From the NCBI GenBank assembly GCA_025963815.1, contig JAOQAA010000329.1, positions 1 to 13,086 of the forward strand: DNA of 13,086 nt, read 5' to 3'. Shown here piece by piece: positions 1 to 7,572 of this stretch. A program made the position numbers and the translations under genes. The stretch comes from Capsulimonas sp. Its GTDB lineage: Bacteria > Armatimonadota > Armatimonadia > Armatimonadales > Capsulimonadaceae. Within the stretch, counting starts at the first letter, position 1. Every line of letters begins with the position of its first letter. The notes under the pieces were generated by a model. The model worked only from the letters and a program-made list of their open reading frames with translations. It was not told the DNA's origin and made no database searches.

Positions 1-99
1 GTCGCCATGGCGGAAGAGGAGAGCGTGAAGGCCGCCGTGGCCGAAGGCGATCCCTACGACCTCGCGGCCCTCCGCCGTTTGATGGGCATCGGCGACTAG
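1..99 (+). CDS. C-terminal end of an unrecognised protein
   Basis: Frame 1 is open from the first base to a TAG at 97-99 and gives the last 32 residues of a protein cut by the window edge. The visible part is acidic and alanine-rich and ends RRLMGIGD. No motif allows a family call. It converges on the sigma-factor gene with only 15 bases between the two stop codons, so there is no room for a separate terminator. It is judged real because the reading frame has coding-like composition and the neighbouring gene ends just after its stop. An unrelated open frame cannot be excluded from so short a piece. Confidence 0.5.
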   Translation, partial: VAMAEEESVKAAVAEGDPYDLAALRRLMGIGD

Positions 100-114
100 C
101 GTGCGCCCGATATG

Positions 115-1437
115 CTAATCCAGCGCATTCACGGGAGCCGCCGCCTCCATCAGATCGTTCTTGTGAGAGAACTCTGGGAATGAGGCTGCGCCCAGCATAA
201 TCGTGAACGGGTGCGGCATGGCGTCACGCAGTGCGATCAGCTGTGTAATCAAGCGCTTGCGGACGATCTCTTTGGTCGTGCCCGTATGCGGCAGCATCGC
301 TCCGATTTCGTGATCCCCAATCCTCGCTACTAAGTCCGAACGCCGCATGCACTCGTTGACGGTCTGCGCCACCTGAGCGAAGTAAGACGCTTCCGGCAGA
401 TCATTTCCCACCAGCACCCGCACTACGGACAGCTCCAGCTCGTGCCGCTTTGCCCGTGATACTTCTTCTTCCAAACGCGCTTCGAAATAGCTTTTCGTGT
501 AAAGACCCGTGACGGCGTCAACGACCGTCGCGGGGGCTTCGTCGTAGTCGTCTGCGGCGATCGGTCCCAGGCTCGCAATTCGTTTTCGGCGTCCTTCATG
601 CTGAAGCGCGGCTTCGCGGACGGCGTCGCTGCGGAACATCTGCTGCAGTTTGCGCGCCGAGTTTTTCAGAATATGTGAGATATAGTTGTTGGAGACGCCG
701 AGCGCGCGGGCGATATCCGTTTGGCTCCGGTCCTCGTAATAGAAGCTGTAAAGAACCTTCTGCTCGATCTCTTTCAGCCGGACAAGCGCGTTTTCCAAAA
801 CCACACGGTCTTCAATGGGAAGCTCAGCAGTGGTGGCGCGTAGATTACTTTCGGCGACATGCGCGGCGGGGCCGCCCGTCTCTTGCGCTTCATCCAGAGA
901 AGTCACGGCGAAGATGGCGCGCGTGGATTTGATCCGAACGATCTCGGATTCCGCTAATCCCAGCGACTGGGCCGTTTCCTGATCGGTTGGCTCGCGTCCA
1001 AGTGATTGGGTAAGCGTTTCAATCTCGCGCCGGACTTTCTGCGCCAGCTCCTGAAGCCACGCCGGCTCCTTGATGATCTGAACGCGGTCCCGGAGAAAAT
1101 GGCGAAGATGACCGTCGATATGGTGGGTGGCGTAGGTAATCAGCTTCACGCCGCGGGTTTGATCGTACTGATCGATCCCGTGCATAAGCCCCAGGAAGCC
1201 TTCCTGGATCAAGTCCTCCAAGGGAACTGCGGCGCTCATGAACTGGCGCGCCTGCTTTTGGACAAGTGGCCGGAACTGCAGTACGAGCGCTTCACGCGCC
1301 GCCGCCGCATCGGGACCGCCGGCTTTATATTTGATCAAAAGTCGGCGCGCCCGCGCTTCATCGTCCAGGCGGCTCGGACTTCGGCGTTCCTGACCGTCCC
1401 ACTGTGAAGGACCTGCTGCTGCTGTTTCTGCTCCCAT
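115..1437 (-). CDS. SigB/SigF-type sigma factor fused to a degenerate GGDEF domain
   Basis: The 440-residue protein should direct RNA polymerase to a set of promoters. Residues about 45-120 form sigma region 2 (LEDLIQEGFLGL, then GVKLITYATHHIDGHLRHFLRD), 121-200 region 3 (EPAWLQELAQKVRRE), and 215-268 region 4 with a helix-turn-helix near 237-258 (SQTDIARALGVSNNYISHIL). This layout is that of the SigB/SigF/WhiG group. The family normally stops near residue 260. Here about 170 residues follow, and 307-428 read as a GGDEF domain (DAVTGLYTKSYFEARLEEE, then RRSDLVARIGDHEIGAMLP). The signature is GDHEI (374-378) instead of GGDEF, so cyclase activity is unlikely. RRSD (365-368) matches the RxxD inhibitory site that binds c-di-GMP, five residues before the signature. 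The ATG is preceded by a G-rich ribosome site. The gene lies 70 bases after pilC on the same strand. The domain calls are firm; c-di-GMP sensing is inference. Confidence 0.88.
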   Translation of the reverse strand: MGAETAAAGPSQWDGQERRSPSRLDDEARARRLLIKYKAGGPDAAAAREALVLQFRPLVQKQARQFMSAAVPLEDLIQEGFLGLMHGIDQYDQTRGVKLITYATHHIDGHLRHFLRDRVQIIKEPAWLQELAQKVRREIETLTQSLGREPTDQETAQSLGLAESEIVRIKSTRAIFAVTSLDEAQETGGPAAHVAESNLRATTAELPIEDRVVLENALVRLKEIEQKVLYSFYYEDRSQTDIARALGVSNNYISHILKNSARKLQQMFRSDAVREAALQHEGRRKRIASLGPIAADDYDEAPATVVDAVTGLYTKSYFEARLEEEVSRAKRHELELSVVRVLVGNDLPEASYFAQVAQTVNECMRRSDLVARIGDHEIGAMLPHTGTTKEIVRKRLITQLIALRDAMPHPFTIMLGAASFPEFSHKNDLMEAAAPVNALD

Positions 1438-1450
1438 ATCCCCCCAATTC

Positions 1451-1490
1451 CTTCGCCGTCCCTGGACTGATACCTTCGGGACCGGCGAAG
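1451..1490 (-). other. Hairpin between pilC and the sigma-factor gene
   Basis: CTTCGCCG (1451-1458) pairs with CGGCGAAG (1483-1490). After a single bulged base at 1482, TCCC (1459-1462) pairs with GGGA (1478-1481), leaving a 15-base loop. On the minus strand it ends about a dozen bases before the sigma start codon and sits just upstream of its G-rich ribosome site. No T-run follows on either strand, so it is not a standard intrinsic terminator. It could affect mRNA processing or translation of the downstream gene; no function is shown. Confidence 0.4.
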
Positions 1491-1507
1491 AACAACTTAC
1501 AATTCGA

Positions 1508-2716
1508 TCAATGGATGGACGTTACCAATTTGAAGATCGGCGCCATGACGGAGATGGCGATAAAACCGACCACGACGCCCATAAAGACGATCAGCAGCGG
1601 CTCGATCATCGACGTCAATCCCTTGACCATGGCGTCGACTTCATTGTCGTAAAAATCCGCAACCTTCGTCAGCATTTCCGCCAGGCGGCCTGTTTCCTCG
1701 CCGACATCGATCATATGTGTGACCATCGAAGGAAACAACCCGGACGCCGCAAGCGGATGGCTGATCTTCGCGCCTTCGCGAATTGCGTTGCGCGCGTTAT
1801 TGATCGCATTGGCAAGCACCGCGTTGCCTGAAGTCTCGCCGATAATCTCCAGAGACCGCATCATCGGAACGCCGGACGCAATCAGCGTTCCAAATGTCCG
1901 GGCGAAGCGCGAGATGCTCATCTTCAGCACCAAGTCGCCAAAGATCGGCAGCTTGAGCTTCAGTCCATCCAAAACGAAGTGGCCTTTGACTGTCTTGTCG
2001 TACTTCTTGACGGCGACGATGGCGCCGGTTACCATGATGATAACTAGCCACCAGAACTTTTGCAGCCAATCGCTGGCGTCGAACAAAAACTGCGTGGTCG
2101 GCGGCATTTCCACGTTCATTGAGATGAAGATCTCTTTGAACCGCGGCAGCACGAAGAGGAACAAGGCGACGACCATAATGCCTGCAAAGCATAGTACGAT
2201 GATGGGATACATCATCGCGGACTTTACTTTGCCCTTTATTTCCATTTCCGTTTCGAGAAATCCTGCAAGCCGATCCAAAATGATATCGAGAATACCGCCA
2301 ATTTCCGCCGCGCGGATCATGTTGACATAAAGTTTGCTGAAGACGTGGGGATGTTTGGCGAGCGCGTCCGTCAGCGATAGGCCGCCCTTCACATCTTTCT
2401 TGGTCGCATTGATGACGCCTTTCAGTCCCTCTTCCTTGATCTGGCTCTCCAAAATGTCCAGGCATTTGATGATGGGGATACCGGCGTCGATCATGGTGGC
2501 GAACTGGCGTGAGAAGACCACCAGCGCCGGCAGCTTTACTTTCTGCGTCTTCGATGCGAACTGCAGCTTGAAGCTCGCCTTCGCTTCGCTGACGGAGAGA
2601 ATATGGAAATGCTGCTCGTGCAGACGCGACATCACCATCTGCTCGTTGTCCGCTTCTATTTTTCCCTTGACCTCGCGTCCGGACGGATCAAGGGCGTCAT
2701 ATACAAATGTTGCCAC
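1508..2716 (-). CDS. pilC: Type IV pilus inner-membrane platform protein PilC (GspF family)
   Basis: The 402-residue protein is the inner-membrane platform on which the PilB and PilT ATPases act to add or remove pilin subunits. The N-terminus (ATFVYDALDPSGREVKGKIE) is typical of PilC. Two GspF repeats follow at about 66-190 (PALVVFSRQFATMIDAGIP) and 268-391 (ISRFARTFGTLIASGVPM), each with the characteristic AGIP/SGVP motif. Hydrophobic segments lie near 170-190, 221-236 and 370-392. Length and order match the family. The start is the GTG at 2714-2716, because CAGGAGG lies seven bases upstream; a longer reading from 2773 adds 19 arginine-rich residues with no homology and no ribosome site. pilB and pilT are on the same strand at the right end of the window, but about 8 kb of other genes lies between. 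Confidence 0.96.
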   Translation of the reverse strand: MATFVYDALDPSGREVKGKIEADNEQMVMSRLHEQHFHILSVSEAKASFKLQFASKTQKVKLPALVVFSRQFATMIDAGIPIIKCLDILESQIKEEGLKGVINATKKDVKGGLSLTDALAKHPHVFSKLYVNMIRAAEIGGILDIILDRLAGFLETEMEIKGKVKSAMMYPIIVLCFAGIMVVALFLFVLPRFKEIFISMNVEMPPTTQFLFDASDWLQKFWWLVIIMVTGAIVAVKKYDKTVKGHFVLDGLKLKLPIFGDLVLKMSISRFARTFGTLIASGVPMMRSLEIIGETSGNAVLANAINNARNAIREGAKISHPLAASGLFPSMVTHMIDVGEETGRLAEMLTKVADFYDNEVDAMVKGLTSMIEPLLIVFMGVVVGFIAISVMAPIFKLVTSIH

Positions 2717-2824
2717 GGAATAACCTCCTGAAGAGCGGCGGGGCGTACGATTCCCGCGCAAGCCGCGTCCCAAGACGCCGCCCTCTTCATTATCGGTTTA
2801 TTCCGGGAGTGGCTGGAGGGCGCC

Positions 2825-4375
2825 TTACCGCCGCCCCAGCGCCTTTCGAACCACGCGCGCGGCGCTCGCGCCGGAGGCGCCGAAGACGCCGCCGCCGGGG
2901 TGGGTGCTCGCTCCTGTTAAGAAGAGGCCAGGGATGTGGCTCTGGTATTCGGAGAGTTCGGGGAGAGGGCGGAAGGCGAACATCTGGTCCAGAGACATTT
3001 CGAGATGCATCACGTTGCCGCGCAGGAGGCCGAGGGTACGTTCTAAGTCGAGAGGGGTTTGGATGAAACGCTTCTCGATGGCGCCGCGCATGTTGGGGGC
3101 GTAGTCGTAGAGGGTTTCGCAGATAGTGTCGGCGACCTCTTCGCGCGCGTCGTCCCAGGAACGGCCGTCGCGGCGGTCGTATGGGAAGTATTGGGACCAG
3201 AGCTGGACGATATGCTTGCCTTCGGGAGCGAGTGTGGAATCCAGGGCGCTGAAGGTCATGGCGAGGACGGGCGGCTTTTGTGACGGGCGCCCGCCGATGT
3301 AGTCGGCGTAAGCGTCCATGAGATATTCAGGGGTGGGGCAGAGAAGCTGCATGCCCTGATGGACCTCATGCGGCTGACCGGCGCCGTAGTCGGGCAGCTC
3401 GGATGCGGCGCAGCGGACGGTCATGCCGAAGCCGTTGCCGACATTCAGGGCATCCAGGCGTCGTTTCAGATCGTCGGGAATGTGCTCGGGCGCGAGCAGC
3501 GTGCGCATGGTCGTCATCAAGTGGCAGGCGGAGACGACAGCTTTGGCCCGGTATGTTTGACCTCCGGCTTCGACGCCGACGGCGCGTCCGTTTTCCACGA
3601 GGATCTGCTCGACAGGGGCGTTGGTGAGCACTTCGCCGGCCTGGGCCTCGAATGCGCGGCGCATCGCGGCTGTGAGCGCGCCGGAGCCGCCCCGGGCGCG
3701 CCAAGCGCCTGTCTCGTGCAGGGCCGCGTGCCAGCCGGCGAAGGGGCCGGAGCCGATCTCCGTGGGCGGCGGTCCCGATTGCGCCGCAAGCCATCCCAAT
3801 GCCGCGCGCATCTCCGTGCTTTCGAACGTCTCGTGAAGCAAGCGCCCATAGCCCGACAAGATCATGCGCAGAGTGTCGCTGGTATTCCGACCCGGTGATT
3901 TCGCCATGATGACGTGGCGTCCGAAGTTCGCCATCGTCGGCGGCTCCTGGAACGCTTTGAACACGCCGCGAGCTACCGGTCCCCAGCGCGTGATGAAATC
4001 TTTGTAAGCGGCGGCGTCTTGTGGGGAGACCTGGGCGATGCTGGCGCATGTTCTGTCGAGGTCACGGTGGAAGCAGATCGCGCGTCCGTCCCGCAGGGGA
4101 AAGGCCGCCCATGGGTCCATCTCAATATAGGAGAGACCATAACGCGTGAGTTCTAAGTCTTTGACGATCGGCGTCTGGTGGATCATGATATGGACGGACG
4201 AACCGATGTCGATCTTGTATCCCGGCCAAATCTCTTCGGTGCAGACCGCGCCGCCGACGACCGGGCGGCTCTCGACAACCAGCACGCGGTATCCGAAGCG
4301 CTGCAGGTAGCAGGCGCAGACGAGGCCGTTGTGACCGGCGCCGACGACGATGACATCATAGGTGGAGGAGGGCAT
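2825..4375 (-). CDS. FAD-dependent oxidoreductase, phytoene desaturase-like
   Basis: The 516-residue protein belongs to the broad phytoene-desaturase/amine-oxidase-like FAD family. It begins with a Rossmann dinucleotide-binding motif, VIVVGAGHNGLVCACYLQR (G12, G14, G17), with the acidic residue E35 ending the second strand, followed by GGAVCTEE. The C-terminus carries the second FAD contact, GLFLTGASTHPGGGVFGASG, near 484-503. The whole looks closer to the PYROXD2-like branch than to true carotenoid desaturases, and no carotenoid gene lies nearby, so the substrate is unknown. The ATG lies six bases after an extended -10 box, suggesting a transcript with almost no leader. It stands alone between the stress-protein terminator and pilC, with 108 bases to the pilC start, and could be co-transcribed with pilC. 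Confidence 0.87.
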   Translation of the reverse strand: MPSSTYDVIVVGAGHNGLVCACYLQRFGYRVLVVESRPVVGGAVCTEEIWPGYKIDIGSSVHIMIHQTPIVKDLELTRYGLSYIEMDPWAAFPLRDGRAICFHRDLDRTCASIAQVSPQDAAAYKDFITRWGPVARGVFKAFQEPPTMANFGRHVIMAKSPGRNTSDTLRMILSGYGRLLHETFESTEMRAALGWLAAQSGPPPTEIGSGPFAGWHAALHETGAWRARGGSGALTAAMRRAFEAQAGEVLTNAPVEQILVENGRAVGVEAGGQTYRAKAVVSACHLMTTMRTLLAPEHIPDDLKRRLDALNVGNGFGMTVRCAASELPDYGAGQPHEVHQGMQLLCPTPEYLMDAYADYIGGRPSQKPPVLAMTFSALDSTLAPEGKHIVQLWSQYFPYDRRDGRSWDDAREEVADTICETLYDYAPNMRGAIEKRFIQTPLDLERTLGLLRGNVMHLEMSLDQMFAFRPLPELSEYQSHIPGLFLTGASTHPGGGVFGASGASAARVVRKALGRR

Positions 4376-4381
4376 GGGGAG

Positions 4382-4390
4382 ATTGTACCA
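4382..4390 (-). promoter_or_regulatory. Extended -10 promoter of the FAD oxidoreductase
   Basis: On the minus strand the sequence reads TGGTACAAT, a TG-N-TACAAT extended -10. The hexamer ends six bases before the ATG, so transcription would start at or very near the start codon. No good -35 is seen, as is usual for extended -10 promoters. There is no ribosome-binding sequence between the box and the ATG, which fits a leaderless mRNA. Confidence 0.5.
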
Positions 4391-4396
4391 GGGCGG

Positions 4397-4435
4397 AAGA
4401 ACAAAAGACCGGGATGCGCCAATCGCGCATCCCGG
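4397..4435 (-). terminator. Intrinsic terminator after the general stress protein gene
   Basis: CCGGGATGCGC (4409-4419) and GCGCATCCCGG (4425-4435) form a perfect 11-base-pair stem with a five-base loop. On the minus strand the stem is followed by TCTTTTGTTCTT, a T-rich run. It lies 34 bases past the stop of the stress-protein gene and just upstream of the oxidoreductase promoter, so it separates the two units. Confidence 0.8.
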
Positions 4436-4468
4436 CCCATGTTGATCGAATCGTTTCTCTGATCGTGT

Positions 4469-4996
4469 TTACAGCGCCGCGCCCGCGAGCGCGCCCTGAA
4501 CGTCCACGGCGCCGTCGGCGATCAGCGCCTGGCGGACACGTGTGGCGTTGGCGGCGTCGGCGTGGACGCCAACGAGAATACCGCCGGTGCTGAGGCCGGT
4601 TTCATATGTGCGAGCGGTTTCCTCGGGGATGCCCGCGCCGACCAGGCCGCCAATGATGCCGCCACCCAGGCCGCCGGCGCCTGCGCCTGCAAGCGCCGCC
4701 GCCAGAGGACCGGCGACAAGCGGGATGGCTGCGCCGCCGGTTGCGGCGATGGCTGCAACGCTGCCGGTGGCGGTCAGGGCTGCGACGATCGCGCCCAGCG
4801 TTCCGCCGATCGCGGCGCCGACGCCTGCGCCTTCCGTCGCCTTCGTGCCGGTCGCTTCCGCGAATTCGCGGCGCGCCGTCTCATCACGAATAATCACACT
4901 GATATCGTTCTGACGATACCCCAATGCTTCCAGGTCAGCAACCGCGCGCTCCGCCGAGGCTCGGTCGCGAAATAAGCCGGTAATCAGATCCGCCAT
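4469..4996 (-). CDS. Glycine-rich general stress protein (YflT/GSP17M-like)
   Basis: The 175-residue protein starts MADLITGLFRDRASAERAVA and continues with DLEALGYRQNDISVIIRDE, the pattern of the general stress protein 17M (YflT-like) domain. Residues about 55-125 are an alanine/glycine-rich hydrophobic stretch that could form a glycine zipper or membrane-associated hairpin. The end (GGILVGVHADAANATRVRQA then GAVDV) is the usual closing strand-helix of these proteins. The start is the ATG at 4994-4996, because AGGAGA stands seven bases upstream; a longer frame from 5041 would pass through that ribosome site with an arginine run and is rejected. A SigB-like promoter lies about 75 bases upstream and a strong terminator follows. 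The molecular role of the family is not well defined; stress induction is the usual theme. Confidence 0.82.
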   Translation of the reverse strand: MADLITGLFRDRASAERAVADLEALGYRQNDISVIIRDETARREFAEATGTKATEGAGVGAAIGGTLGAIVAALTATGSVAAIAATGGAAIPLVAGPLAAALAGAGAGGLGGGIIGGLVGAGIPEETARTYETGLSTGGILVGVHADAANATRVRQALIADGAVDVQGALAGAAL

Positions 4997-5304
4997 GATC
5001 GTTCTCCTTCTCCTCCGCCGTCGTAATTTCTTTCCGTGCATGACGGGCTAGGAGGATATCCACGATCATTTACCCGTTTAGGCGATCATCGGAAACTTCG
5101 TTTTTATCATGCCTGCTCGCTGTTTCGATGAAATTGTGGTTTTTGAGGGGAGCCTCGTAGTGTTACCAGGGACTTGGCATTGATTATGCTTAATATTCCA
5201 ATGATTGCACAAATACCGGATATCTCGCGCCGGGCTTGTTCTCCCAACAACGACGTTTTATTCAATATCCGTATTTGCGACAATGACAATCCATAGGAGG
5301 ATTT
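4997..5304. other. Divergent intergenic region, stress protein / secreted protein
   Basis: These 308 bases hold the ribosome sites and promoters of two divergent genes. On the minus side there is a SigB-type promoter. On the plus side AGGAGG (5295-5300) precedes the ATG at 5305. A TTGTTC at about 5237 with an AT-rich stretch 17 bases on is a weak + strand promoter candidate. No convincing gene or RNA was found; the short open frame at 5107-5313 on the minus strand has no ribosome site. Confidence 0.5.
5070..5096 (-). promoter_or_regulatory. SigB/SigF-like promoter of the general stress protein gene
   Basis: Read on the minus strand, GTTTCC (5091-5096) is followed after 15 bases by GGGTAA (5070-5075). 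The known consensus of SigB/SigF-class promoters is GTTT, a spacer of about 12-16, then GGGTAT, so both elements and the spacing fit. The predicted start of transcription lies about 65 bases before the ATG. The window itself encodes a SigB/SigF-type sigma factor. The match is by eye and single-copy. Confidence 0.5.
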
Positions 5305-7491
5305 ATGCAACACAGAAGTTTACAGCAGGCGCATAAGATCATTGGCGCAGTCGCCATGATTTCCTGCCTTGGCGTAGTGGCGGCGAACGCTGTCCCAATA
5401 GTCCCCGGAGCAACAGTGCTGGTTCCCGGAACGAGTTCAGCGGCTCGGCCGGAACTCGCGGGAACCATCGTCCGCGACGAATCGATTCCTTTTCAAATCA
5501 CATCCTCGACCGGCGCCGTGCTGGCCTCCGGAATCGTTCAGGACCGTGTGATTCGTGAAACAACCGCAGGATCGCTGGACTTTTATGTCCATGTCACCAA
5601 CAAGGCGTCCTCGACGGCGAATTTGACGCTGGTGACTCGCTCTGACTTCGGACCTGTCCTGACGGATGTGGATTGGCGGAGTGATGGCGGCGGAACCAAA
5701 GCCCCTCTGACGGCCTGGCGCAGCCCCACAGCCGATACCGTCGGCTTTTCCTTCTCGTCGCCGAACAATCAGGTTACGCCTGGAGCCGATACTCGATTTT
5801 CACTGATCAAGACCAACGCCCGTTCCTATGTTGTGACAGGCGTCACCACGATCCAAGCGGTGCTCCCGACCGGCGCAGTCGCTGGAACCGCGCGAGTGGT
5901 TACCGCCACGCCGTATCGCGGCACCGCCGCGGCTACTTACCATATCTTCACGCTTGGGACGCCTGACCTGACAACCAGTCAGGTCGCCGGGTTTGCCCGC
6001 CGCCGTGGCTTGATAGCTGGAGGCGGCAATACGGACACGCGGCAGCAGACGTTCGTCGACGGCGACGGCAGCGTTCGCATCATCAGCGACTTCAGCGATG
6101 GCCGTCTGATCTTCACTCCGAACCTTGCGCTGGCGACCGGCGCCGCTCCCGATCCGCGCGCCGCGTCCAAGAATGCGTTGGACTACCTTCAGGAGGTCGC
6201 GCTGCTTCCCGCCGTTCGTATCGGCTCGCTGGAGCCTTCCGATATCGTCACCACGGCTCGCGGGACGGGTGAAGCGGTCGGAGCCAATCCGAAGGGGACG
6301 GATGTTCTGCGCACCGTCAATATCATCCACCGCGCCGATGGACTGCGGATTGATGGACCGTACTCGCTGCTCTCTGTCGATCTATCGAGCGCCGGCCCTG
6401 TCGGCGTGACGCGCACGATGCGCCCGCTGGCGTACGACACTGCTAAAGTCGACTGGAAGCCATACAGCGAAGCCGCGGCAGAGTTCAGCAGAAAACTGGG
6501 CGAGCTGATCGGACTTCTGCGGAAGACTGATCCTAAGGTCACTTACAAGTTGATGAACTACGATCTGGCGTATGTCGAGCAGGGACTGAAGTTCGTCCAG
6601 CCGGCTTACCGCTTTCAGGTGGAATTCCGAAGCAGCGAAGGCGCCCTCAGCGGTCAGACGTTTGTCATCCCCGCCTCCAATACACCACCGGAAGTCATCA
6701 ATGATGCGCCGATCAATCAGAACCCTGCGACTGAGCCGGCGCTTCGCGGAGCCATCGCACATATCGGCAGCGGCGCGTCTCCAATCGACTACGGCATTTA
6801 CGTCGTGCGCGGCGACGACCGCTTCCTCGACGACGCCTGGCGCTTCCACACGAACCTGGACGCCGCCAACTCCATCCTGACCCCGGTCGGCTACAAGCCG
6901 GTCCACTTCAATCAGTATTTCAAAGACTACCCATGGCTTTGGGAGAACTGGCCGGCGGGCGGTATCGGTGACAACAGCGTCAACTTCGTCGGCAAGAACC
7001 AGGTTGTCCTTTACGAAGGGCATGGCGCGCCGTGGCTCGCCACGACGTACAGCAATAACGCCGACCTGATCGATTACCGCACGCTGCCGGGATACGGCGG
7101 CAACAACGGGAAAAACGGCAAGACGGCGTTCATCATCTGGCACACCTGCGATTCCATTCCCGCTCCTGGCGATCCGCACGCCAACTACTACCAGTCCCCC
7201 GCGGGACCGTTTGACATCTGGTTCGGCGTGTTCAAAGGTCTGCGCGGCACATACGGGGCTCGCACCACGGTCGGCATTTACAACAACGCCGGTCCGGCCT
7301 TCGCCTTCGCGGCGGGGCTTGGAATGCCGAACCTGAACGCGTGGTTCAACGCGAACAACGCCGGCGGACACAGCGGCGGCTGGAACTACGGCTCCGCCGT
7401 CATCCTTGCCGGTCACGAAAACGACCGCATCTACGACAACGCCGCCGGCCCCAGCGCCGGCGCCCTGACCATATGGTGGCAGCACCCCTAG
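5305..7491 (+). CDS. Large secreted protein, DUF6345-like, possible His/Cys protease fold
   Basis: The 728-residue protein starts with a signal peptide: QQAHK, a hydrophobic core at 12-26, and a likely cleavage after ANA (residue 29). A lipoprotein reading at C21 is weaker because the preceding residues (MIS) do not make a good lipobox. Residues about 30-490 are beta-rich with no recognised motif. Residues about 495-728 (YGIYVVRGDDRFLDDAWRFH onwards) resemble what I recall as DUF6345. There, VVLYEGHG (H573) ends one predicted strand and TAFIIWHTCDS (C615) ends another 42 residues later. That His-Gly and Cys arrangement is typical of caspase/gingipain-like (clan CD) peptidases. Family name and activity are unverified. 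The start has a strong AGGAGG. The gene stands alone and ends at its own terminator. Confidence 0.85.
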   Translation: MQHRSLQQAHKIIGAVAMISCLGVVAANAVPIVPGATVLVPGTSSAARPELAGTIVRDESIPFQITSSTGAVLASGIVQDRVIRETTAGSLDFYVHVTNKASSTANLTLVTRSDFGPVLTDVDWRSDGGGTKAPLTAWRSPTADTVGFSFSSPNNQVTPGADTRFSLIKTNARSYVVTGVTTIQAVLPTGAVAGTARVVTATPYRGTAAATYHIFTLGTPDLTTSQVAGFARRRGLIAGGGNTDTRQQTFVDGDGSVRIISDFSDGRLIFTPNLALATGAAPDPRAASKNALDYLQEVALLPAVRIGSLEPSDIVTTARGTGEAVGANPKGTDVLRTVNIIHRADGLRIDGPYSLLSVDLSSAGPVGVTRTMRPLAYDTAKVDWKPYSEAAAEFSRKLGELIGLLRKTDPKVTYKLMNYDLAYVEQGLKFVQPAYRFQVEFRSSEGALSGQTFVIPASNTPPEVINDAPINQNPATEPALRGAIAHIGSGASPIDYGIYVVRGDDRFLDDAWRFHTNLDAANSILTPVGYKPVHFNQYFKDYPWLWENWPAGGIGDNSVNFVGKNQVVLYEGHGAPWLATTYSNNADLIDYRTLPGYGGNNGKNGKTAFIIWHTCDSIPAPGDPHANYYQSPAGPFDIWFGVFKGLRGTYGARTTVGIYNNAGPAFAFAAGLGMPNLNAWFNANNAGGHSGGWNYGSAVILAGHENDRIYDNAAGPSAGALTIWWQHP

Positions 7492-7513
7492 TCAGCATCA
7501 TCTCACACGACGA

Positions 7514-7550
7514 AGCCCGCCCCGCGCATAGCGCGAGGCGGGCTTTTTTT
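7514..7550 (+). terminator. Strong intrinsic terminator of the secreted-protein gene
   Basis: AGCCCGCC (7514-7521) pairs with GGCGGGCT (7537-7544). Inside, after one mismatch, CGCGC (7523-7527) pairs with GCGCG (7531-7535) around an ATA loop. Seven T residues follow at 7544-7550. It begins 22 bases after the stop codon. Confidence 0.93.
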
Positions 7551-7572
7551 CGAGCTTTTCCCAGCTGGGAAT

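Noticed and set aside
115..1437. Active diguanylate cyclase
   Set aside because: The GGDEF signature is GDHEI, with the catalytic acidic position replaced by histidine.
2825..4375. Carotenoid biosynthesis gene crtI
   Set aside because: The FAD motifs fit the superfamily, but there are no crtB or other carotenoid genes nearby and the sequence looks more like the PYROXD2 branch, so the symbol was not used.
4469..5041. Longer stress protein starting at 5041
   Set aside because: The extra 15 residues are translated through the purine-rich ribosome site of the downstream ATG and give an arginine run without homology.
6382..7485. Long open frame (367 codons) on the minus strand, antisense to the secreted-protein gene
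   Set aside because: It is a by-product of GC-rich codon use; it has valine/arginine-rich low-complexity sequence, no ribosome site and no family motif, whereas the + strand frame has a signal peptide and strong start.
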